Shown here one piece after another: positions 1 through 4,776 of a DNA stretch of 7,137 bases. The DNA lies in contig CP070819.1 of the NCBI GenBank assembly GCA_020344295.1, forward strand, positions 709,005-716,141, written 5' to 3'. The notes beneath the pieces are model-generated. The model did no database searches. It was given only the letters and a program-made list of their open reading frames with translations, and was not told where the DNA came from. The stretch comes from Dehalococcoidia bacterium. Its GTDB lineage: Bacteria > Chloroflexota > Dehalococcoidia > SZUA-161. Positions within the stretch are counted from its first letter, which is position 1. Every line of letters starts with the position of its first letter. Made by a program: the position numbers and the translations under genes.

Positions 1-565
1 GCAAAGAAAGCCTAATTGCAAAGAATGCCCGCAAGTTTAATCAGAACTTAAGCACGCTTAACCAGGATATCGTTTTTCTGCACGATGACTGTTATGCCAT
101 GACGCATGCAAAGATAACCGACTATGGCCTCAAGGTTTCATTTAAGTACATGCACCTCTTGAGTACCTGTTGAATTATCTTAATGACCATAGAAGCAGTA
201 TCATTAAATTAGGTAAGAAGATCGCCTACCAGCGTCCCTGCGCCTCCCGATATACTCCCGAAAAAGACGTGCTTTTCGATGAGATTTGCGATCTGATAGA
301 GGTACAGCGCCCACAAAGGAAATACGAGCGCGAAACCGCTCTGTGTTGTACGGGGCCGATCATCCGCATTAAGTCGGAGCTAGCTGCTGAGATCCAAGCA
401 AGGAATATTAGGGATGCCATTGAATGTGGTGCCGACGCCCTTATAACACTCTGTCCCATGTGCGACCGAATCCTGAGGAGGCCGACCTCCGAGCTGGGCC
501 TAAACAAGATTCATATTATCGATCTCTGCCGAATGGCTTTGGGTGAAAAATTGTGGCCGGTCTGA
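1..565 (+). pseudogene. HdrB-like CCG-domain Fe-S protein, 5' truncated by window and frameshifted
   Basis: This is the C-terminal part of a heterodisulfide-reductase subunit B/D-like protein, a family that binds iron-sulfur clusters through cysteine-rich CCG domains and moves electrons in anaerobic metabolism. Two frames are needed. The frame starting at base 3 is open to a TGA at 171-173 and reads through a motif LHDDCYAM followed by YGLKVSFKY. The frame starting at base 2 has a stop at 143-145, is open from 146, and reads HAPLEYLLNYLND, then YQRPCASRY, ALCCTGP and LCPMCDR up to the TGA at 563-565. Counted from the TTG at 170, the cysteines are C24, C59-C60, C95 and C98, giving C-x34-CC-x34-C-x2-C, a complete CCG domain. 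The two halves join smoothly across the family if one base was lost near 144-149. No slippery heptamer fits, so programmed frameshifting is unlikely. Decay or a single-base sequencing error would both explain it. The usual CCG is CCT here. Confidence 0.72.
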
Positions 566-609
566 AATAGCGTACTCGGCGGTTAGTAATAACTTTTACC
601 GGCCAACAA
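551..609 (+). terminator. GC-rich inverted repeat across the stop of the HdrB-like gene
   Basis: The arms TGGCCGGT (554-561) and ACCGGCCA (598-605) are perfectly complementary. After a one-base bulge at 606 the pairing continues with TTG (551-553) against CAA (607-609). The 36-base loop contains a smaller GTTA-gtaa-TAAC hairpin. The stem overlaps the TGA at 563-565. There is no run of T after it, so it is not a classical intrinsic terminator; it could be a 3'-end stabilising hairpin or chance. Confidence 0.35.
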
Positions 610-899
610 ACCAAATATAGGGTACAACTACTCAGCATATCATCAAACACACTTAAAATCAGTTGATCCTCAGGCTGTGGGGTTTCTAATCACGCCCTCG
701 GCAACATGAAACGGTAACATTTGATGTGCAGCAAAGTAATATCAGATTGCATAATAAAGAGAGCGGTTAATAAGTATAATAAGATGGTTAATGCTACTTA
801 TAAAGGATAAATACACAGAATCTTCTAAAGTTATTAGGATGAAAAATTGACATTACCTCTGTACAGGAATGCTAATAGCAAGCTTTTAACAGTTTTCTC
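566..899. other. Gene-less AT-rich gap
   Basis: I see no supportable gene on either strand between the HdrB-like stop and the 3' end of the zinc-ribbon gene. Stops are dense in all frames. It holds the right arm of the inverted repeat at 598-609 and a TTGACA at 847-852 with GCTAAT 18 bases later, which would point into the 3' end of the opposing gene and has no downstream gene on its own strand. Confidence 0.6.
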
Positions 900-1142
900 T
901 TATTTTTGGTCGTAGCTATAAACAAACTTTTCTTGATGCCCTGAACAGGCGGTAGCTCCTACCATATTTACGCCGACCGGCGTAAGTTCCTTCCATGTGC
1001 TGACCTGTTCTTTATTGTCTGTGTCTGCGATCTTCATATCTCTACTATAACCGCATTGCAGACATCTCTCATACCAGCCGTAGTAATCTTTCTCTATAAA
1101 GTAATCCCCATTGCATCTGGTGCAACTCTTTAATCTCCACAT
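900..1142 (-). CDS. Small two-knuckle zinc-ribbon protein, 80 aa, function unknown
   Basis: The product starts MWRLKSC and has two metal-binding knuckles, CTRC (C7, C10) and CLQC (C27, C30), giving C-x2-C-x16-C-x2-C, with aromatic residues between them (DYYGWYERC). This is the layout of a zinc ribbon; the fold is inferred from spacing. The second half (residues 40-80) has no motif I recognise and one more cysteine at 66. The chosen ATG at 1140-1142 sits 9 bases after a strong GGAGG; a TTG at 1161-1163 would extend the frame by 7 residues but would place that Shine-Dalgarno inside the gene. Similar short MW-x-LKSC proteins occur as uncharacterised genes in Dehalococcoidia as far as I recall. 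Possible roles are nucleic-acid or protein binding, but none is shown. It stands alone on the minus strand, flanked by long gaps. Confidence 0.75.
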   Translation of the reverse strand: MWRLKSCTRCNGDYFIEKDYYGWYERCLQCGYSRDMKIADTDNKEQVSTWKELTPVGVNMVGATACSGHQEKFVYSYDQK

Positions 1143-1150
1143 ATCCAGCC

Positions 1151-1160
1151 ACCTCCCCCT
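1151..1160 (-). promoter_or_regulatory. Strong ribosome binding site for the zinc-ribbon gene
   Basis: On the minus strand this reads AGGGGGAGGT, with GGAGG 9 bases before the ATG at 1142. It decides the start codon against the upstream in-frame TTG at 1163. Confidence 0.7.
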
Positions 1161-1162
1161 CA

Positions 1163-1168
1163 ATTATA
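1163..1168 (-). promoter_or_regulatory. Possible -10 box (TATAAT) for the zinc-ribbon gene
   Basis: The minus strand reads TATAAT here, just ahead of the ribosome binding site, which would give a leader of only about 15 bases. The -35 position at 17-bp spacing (AAAGAT, 1186-1191) is a poor match, and a TTGACT nearby is too close. The call therefore rests on the -10 alone in an AT-rich stretch. Confidence 0.3.
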
Positions 1169-1191
1169 GAAAGTCAAAATAATGTATCTTT

Positions 1192-1287
1192 TATCTATCT
1201 ACACCCCATAAGCTCCTTTTAGCAAGAAACCCTCGGATAAGGGCTTCATGCCAGTAGAAAAAGATTCGATTGTCTATCTATCTACAC
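1192..1287 (+). repeat. 13-bp direct repeat, two copies 83 bp apart
   Basis: TATCTATCTACAC occurs at 1192-1204 and 1275-1287. Similarity continues weakly for about 16 more bases (CCCATAAGCTCCTTTT against TCTATTAGTTGTTTTT, about 10 of 16 identical). The rest of the 83-bp unit does not repeat, so this is neither a tandem array nor a CRISPR. Confidence 0.55.
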
Positions 1288-1354
1288 TCTATTAGTTGTT
1301 TTTCCCCACACGTACGATTGCATATATTCCCAAAGTCATAATATTTAAAAGACA

Positions 1355-1464
1355 AGGACGGGAGAATTGTTTAGAGTTGCCCCCTTAACCTGCCCACTCA
1401 ACTTCACCAACTCCTACCTGATTACCCTAGGGTTAAAGATGATTTCCTGAACTACTCCCGCCCT
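1355..1464. repeat. Imperfect inverted repeat enclosing a palindrome
   Basis: AGGACGGGAG (1355-1364) pairs with CTCCCGCCCT (1455-1464) at 9 of 10 positions. The enclosed 90 bases contain the perfect palindrome ACCCTAGGGT (1424-1433). There is no obvious flanking target duplication and no coding content. It could be a miniature element remnant, an operator region or chance. Confidence 0.3.
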
Positions 1465-1761
1465 ATTGAATGTAATTATAAACAGGTTCATGTGACAAAG
1501 TCATAAAATCTACTATGCCCAACATAACAAAAAGGTTACATATTGGATTAGTTATCAGAAGGTATTCTTATTAAAGCTGTGGTAAAACTGAAAAAACCGG
1601 AAACAGTGGGAAAGTCTGTGTCTAGCCCGAAGCAGAGCGATCATCAATATTCGCATCTTCATGGGACCTCCCATTGGTGCAGCGAACAGATATTTAGTTC
1701 GCGACACAGTGATTCCATGTTGCTTCAATTTGTTGACTACGCTAGAATGCTTCCAGACTGT

Positions 1762-1767
1762 GGAGGG
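1762..1767 (+). promoter_or_regulatory. Ribosome binding site that sets the lipoprotein start
   Basis: GGAGGG lies directly before AAA and the ATG at 1771. It supports the internal ATG over the GTG at 1579 that begins the longer open frame. Confidence 0.65.
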
Positions 1768-1770
1768 AAA

Positions 1771-2616
1771 ATGAAGAAGCTTACGAATCTAGTATTACCA
1801 GTAATCATATTAGCACTTACACTGGCAGCAACGGGCTGTAATGGTGACAAGGAAATAGATGCAGTGGAAGGAGCGTCACCGTCACAAATCGGAAGCGTTT
1901 TCGAGTGGATTAGCGAAACCGCTGAAAGCGGCGGCTACTATAATCTTGCCGTTGTTCGAAGTGATGAAGATTTGGTGAATATATATGAAGCTTTTGCCAA
2001 CGATACATCTGCCCAGGAGGAGTTCCGAGACTTTGGTATTGATCCATCACAAATAGACCACATAGTATATCAAGAAATGGATTCAGAAACTGCTCACCTT
2101 GTACTAGGGAGATTCGACCTAGAACAGATCAGAGAGAGCCTAAATGAGCTCGGTTTCACAAGTGTTATATATGAAAATACCGAGTTTTGGGAAGGGAATT
2201 ATACTACATACGATGGCACTGGATTTGCCTTCATGCCAGATAAACTTATATGGGGACACGAAGAAGCGGTCAGGTCATTTGTGTCCACCGTAGAAGGACA
2301 GGAGCGCTCTTTCTACGATATAAGGGAGACGAAAGAGGTTCTAGCCAGGTTTCCGGACTGGCCCCCTATAGCAGTGGACATTACGTTCGATGTGTTGGAT
2401 GATTATGGAATACGCGACGCTGTTATAATGGCGACGGCGATGGCCAAAAAAGATAGCGGCACGATGAATGTAGCGAGTATTGTTAAATTTATAGACGCCG
2501 AAACTGCTGACCAGATGTGCGAATATCTAGCAGATATGAATGATATGCGTGTTACATGTGATGGTGAGTTTGCCATAATTGAAGGCGAGGAGACAATCGA
2601 AGAGTACACACAATAA
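1771..2616 (+). CDS. Predicted lipoprotein of unknown function, 281 aa
   Basis: The N-terminus is a lipoprotein signal peptide: positive MKKL, a hydrophobic stretch to residue 20, and a lipobox-like AATGC with the lipidated cysteine at residue 23. The -3 residue is A, not the preferred L, so the box is slightly off consensus. The mature protein should sit on the outer face of the cytoplasmic membrane. It is acidic and looks like a mixed alpha/beta globular domain without catalytic motifs I know. A segment at 113-142 (GRFDLEQIRESL, GF, then Y..TEFWEG) followed by a hydrophobic strand and LIWGHEEAVRSFV (159-171) is reminiscent of uncharacterised Chloroflexota lipoproteins in which a variable-looking loop is followed by a 'D.LI.G..EAV' strand; this is recall, not a search result. 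Two cysteines (C250, C263) near the C-terminus could form a disulfide. The start is fixed by GGAGGG and by the signal peptide. It has no operon partner; the next gene begins about 340 bp downstream. Confidence 0.8.
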   Translation: MKKLTNLVLPVIILALTLAATGCNGDKEIDAVEGASPSQIGSVFEWISETAESGGYYNLAVVRSDEDLVNIYEAFANDTSAQEEFRDFGIDPSQIDHIVYQEMDSETAHLVLGRFDLEQIRESLNELGFTSVIYENTEFWEGNYTTYDGTGFAFMPDKLIWGHEEAVRSFVSTVEGQERSFYDIRETKEVLARFPDWPPIAVDITFDVLDDYGIRDAVIMATAMAKKDSGTMNVASIVKFIDAETADQMCEYLADMNDMRVTCDGEFAIIEGEETIEEYTQ

Positions 2617-2955
2617 GGCTATATAGTGGAATCCTTTGTATATGTGTTCATTGATAACGATGACCACTGGTACCCATGATTAAATATCTTTCGACAGAGG
2701 AACCTTGTGTTGCTTTCATACACTCTTTAAACGTAACGGACTTTTTATTTCGCTAAACTATCTCCAGACCCTCTCACCTGCCAAAGTTTTAATTGTGATA
2801 GCGTCAAATCCTGCTTTCCGAATCAGACATGTGAATGTTCTCGGAAAAGTATGAACGTTTGTTTACAAGTGACAACGATTTCCATCTATATAAACACGCC
2901 AGGGTTGACATTTCACGCATTATAGAGAAGAATACTCAAGATTACGGGCATTGAT
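2617..2955. other. Gene-less gap before the membrane miniprotein
   Basis: No coding sequence or clear terminator is visible after the lipoprotein stop. Near the right end are a TTTACA at 2862-2867, a TATATAAA at 2887-2894 and a TTGACA at 2905-2910, but none pairs with a partner at normal spacing. The segment ATCTATATA-n3-ACGCCA (2884-2901) recurs upstream of the gene at 3430. Confidence 0.5.
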
Positions 2956-3195
2956 ATGGGAAAGAACAGACTTGGACTGCTCATCCTAATTGCAGTCATT
3001 TTGCTGATAACGGTCCTCCCAGCAACGCTACCTGGTTGCACGCCACTTGGTTGTGGATGTACCTGTGCAGGTACAAGTACAGTCGAGGGCGACGGTGAGT
3101 CTACGACCAGTATATGGGTTGTCCTGGGTCCTGGCATCGCAATCCTACTGGTAGCGATAGGTCTGGCATACTATATAGGAAGAAGGGGGCGGTGA
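2956..3195 (+). CDS. Cysteine-bearing membrane miniprotein, 79 aa, function unknown
   Basis: Two hydrophobic segments, residues 6-25 and 53-74, flank a short polar loop. The start is positively charged (K3, R5) and the end is RRGR, so a hairpin with both ends in the cytoplasm and the loop outside is the simplest topology. The loop begins with four cysteines, C28, C33, C35 and C37 (C-x4-C-x-C-x-C), then a Thr/Ser/Glu-rich stretch. Alternatively residues 1-27 are a lipoprotein signal with LPGC at 25-28, though proline at -2 is unusual. In that case the mature protein would be a lipidated peptide with a C-terminal anchor. The ribosome binding site is weak (GGGC about 5-8 bases before the ATG). 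The strong hydrophobic/charge pattern argues for a real gene. I know no family for it. The cysteine cluster could bind metal or form disulfides; that is inference. Confidence 0.6.
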   Translation: MGKNRLGLLILIAVILLITVLPATLPGCTPLGCGCTCAGTSTVEGDGESTTSIWVVLGPGIAILLVAIGLAYYIGRRGR

Positions 3196-3370
3196 ACGCC
3201 TTATATCTCCGTTGAGACGAGCATATATCACTTATATCGCGTAATTTGCGTTTATACGAAACAGCACCTCTTAACACTGCCTTACGAACCAAGCTTATTC
3301 TGCGTTAGAACGCCTGACTCCTGTTTGTTGTACCCCTTCGTAGAATGATGAGTTTTCGCGGGCCTCTATC

Positions 3371-3399
3371 TGGAAAAAGAACGGCTATCTATATATAAT
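3371..3399 (+). promoter_or_regulatory. Sigma-70-type promoter for the CaiB/BaiF gene
   Basis: A perfect TATAAT at 3394-3399 lies 17 bp downstream of TGGAAA (3371-3376, 4 of 6 matches to TTGACA). Transcription would start near 3406, giving a leader of about 24 bases with a weak TAGAG ribosome site at 3418-3422, seven bases before the ATG at 3430. Confidence 0.55.
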
Positions 3400-3429
3400 A
3401 ACGCCAAGTCACAGACTTAGAGTAATCCT

Positions 3430-4578
3430 ATGCCGCTAGCATTAGAAGGCTTCCGTATTCTTGACATGTCACGCTGGTTACCAGGGCCTTTCTGTACTAT
3501 GGTTCTGGCAGATATGGGCGCAGAGGTGATTAAGGTACAGAGCCCTACGGACCCGATGGGCATGCTTCCGGATCAAACGAAGCAACAGGCTTATGACTTT
3601 GTCTCCCGTAACAAGAAGAGTCTAACCCTCAATCTTAAGTCTCCTGAAGCCAGGGGGATATTCCTGAAGCTGGCAACTCAAGCCGATGTTATTGTGGAAG
3701 CTTTCCGCCCGGGCGTAACCAAAAGGTTAGGCGTAGATTACGAGACCGTCTCTGCGTTAAACCCGCGCATTATCTATTGCAGCATCACCGGATTCGGCCA
3801 GTATGGGCCTTACCGAGATATACCGGGGCACGACCCCAACTATATTTCTATTGGCGGTGCAGCAGGCATCACGGGCGACCAGCAGGGTAATCCAGTCATC
3901 ATCAGAGCCGCACTGGGAGACATTGGTAGTGCACTGCATGCCATCATCGGCATTCTCTGTGCCCTAATGGCACGGGGCAATACCGGAAAAGGCCAGTATG
4001 TCGATATATCTATGACTGACAGCGTTCTCCCTTTCCTCTCTGTGAGTTTGCTTAGATACCTTATGGAGGGTTTCATACCGAAACGTGGTTGGCCGTCAAC
4101 AACCATAAACGCTTGGCGTACTAAAGACGGGAAATATGTGTCCACAGGACTGATCGAGCCTTATTTCTGGGAGCGGTTCTGCCGCGCTCTGGGAAGAGAG
4201 GATCTCATCCCGCATCAGCGAGCCAAGGGTGACAAGCTTCATGAGGTGTATTCCGCAATTGAAGAGGCATTTCTGACCAAGACAAGGGACGAATGGTTCC
4301 AGATCATGAAGGATGCCGATACCTGCGTTAGTCCTATCCTTGAACTCGACGAAGTCGTTGATAATCCTCAGTTACTCAGCCGTGACATGTTTCCCGAATA
4401 CGACCACCCTACCGAGGGCAAGGTCAGACAGCTCGGTACGCCAATTAAGCTGTCAGAGACGCCGGCGACATTCCGGAACTTCGCCCCTATTGCTGGACAG
4501 CACACGGATGAGATCCTGCAGGGACTGGGCTATACAGGTCCGCAGATTGAAGAACTGCGCAACTCGGGAGTGATTTAA
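3430..4578 (+). CDS. CaiB/BaiF-superfamily protein: family III CoA transferase or 2-methylacyl-CoA racemase
   Basis: The 382-aa product has normal family length and all hallmark segments: N-terminal LEGFRILDMSRWLPGPF and GAEVIKV (5-36), RNKKSLTLNLKSPEA (60-74), ADVIVEAFRPGV (85-96), then GHDPNYISIGG (133-143), ALGDIGSALHAIIGIL (161-176), TGKGQYVDISM (185-195) and a C-terminal GQHTDEIL (356-363). D164 aligns with the aspartate that carries the acyl group in family III CoA transferases such as formyl-CoA transferase. H134, D164 and E243 (in TGLIEP) match in context and spacing the His126/Asp156/Glu241 set of mycobacterial alpha-methylacyl-CoA racemase. The loop after D164 is GSALH, not the glycine-rich GGG of racemases, which looks more transferase-like. 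The enzyme is cytoplasmic and acts on acyl-CoA thioesters; its substrate cannot be told. It has its own promoter and is convergent with the carboxylase-like operon. Confidence 0.93.
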   Translation: MPLALEGFRILDMSRWLPGPFCTMVLADMGAEVIKVQSPTDPMGMLPDQTKQQAYDFVSRNKKSLTLNLKSPEARGIFLKLATQADVIVEAFRPGVTKRLGVDYETVSALNPRIIYCSITGFGQYGPYRDIPGHDPNYISIGGAAGITGDQQGNPVIIRAALGDIGSALHAIIGILCALMARGNTGKGQYVDISMTDSVLPFLSVSLLRYLMEGFIPKRGWPSTTINAWRTKDGKYVSTGLIEPYFWERFCRALGREDLIPHQRAKGDKLHEVYSAIEEAFLTKTRDEWFQIMKDADTCVSPILELDEVVDNPQLLSRDMFPEYDHPTEGKVRQLGTPIKLSETPATFRNFAPIAGQHTDEILQGLGYTGPQIEELRNSGVI

Positions 4579-4620
4579 TAGCAACTGCTACAAATACCGG
4601 GAGTTACATGCAGGAACCAA

Positions 4621-4776
4621 GTGGGATTATCCTTGATTAACGAGGCCAAGCGAATGATCATGCGTGAGAACGCGTTCAAGTGCTTCAACCCATATATTAA
4701 AAGCTCAGTTGCATTCAGTTATGATCTGTATAAAGAAGAAGACGTTGCTTTCAGTACTGCAGTATGGCCTATTTAA
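4621..4776 (+). CDS. Possible 51-aa small ORF between the convergent genes
   Basis: A GTG at 4621 follows AGGA at 4612-4615 with a plausible gap and opens a frame ending at TAA 4774-4776, overlapping the 3' end of the opposing hydantoinase B gene by 8 bases. The product contains NEAKRMIMRENAFKCFNPY, which looks protein-like and may be the tail of a decayed gene (amidohydrolase-like proteins can end in a similar ENA pattern), but I do not recognise it. The frame is open from 4582. It may simply be a chance open frame in the 190-bp gap, which has no visible terminator. Confidence 0.22.
   Translation: MGLSLINEAKRMIMRENAFKCFNPYIKSSVAFSYDLYKEEDVAFSTAVWPI

Larger units (their letters stand above)
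1169..1770. other. 600-bp gene-less region with short repeats
   Basis: Between the divergent zinc-ribbon and lipoprotein genes I find no convincing coding sequence. A plus-strand frame is open from a GTG at 1579 into the lipoprotein gene, but the extra 64 residues would bury the signal peptide, so I treat it as non-coding. The region holds the direct repeat at 1192/1275, a small hairpin GAAACCCT...AGGGCTTC at 1226-1247 (one mismatch), the inverted repeat at 1355/1455 and the palindrome ACCCTAGGGT at 1424-1433. It is divergent upstream space for both flanking genes, so regulatory sites are expected, but I cannot assign a promoter for the lipoprotein. Confidence 0.6.

Noticed and set aside
681..716. 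A short in-frame stretch, VDPQAVGFLITPSAT, that looks protein-like in the 566-899 gap.
   Set aside because: It ends at a TGA, is very short, has no start or ribosome site, and I cannot match it to a family.
847..876. TTGACA (847-852) followed 18 bp later by GCTAAT, a possible plus-strand promoter.
   Set aside because: No plus-strand gene follows for about 900 bp; it points into the 3' end of the zinc-ribbon gene. An antisense role is possible but unsupported.
1579..1770. N-terminal extension of the lipoprotein frame from GTG 1579 (64 extra residues).
   Set aside because: It would bury a clear signal peptide and lipobox, has no ribosome site, and the ATG at 1771 has GGAGGG directly ahead.
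2905..2936. TTGACA at 2905-2910 as a -35 box for the 79-aa protein.
   Set aside because: The candidate -10 boxes lie 10 bp (TATAGA) or 20 bp (AATACT) away, outside the usual 16-18 bp spacing.
4755..4764. Palindrome TACTGCAGTA near the 3' end of the hydantoinase B gene.
   Set aside because: Only ten bases, no loop and no T-run; too weak to call a terminator.
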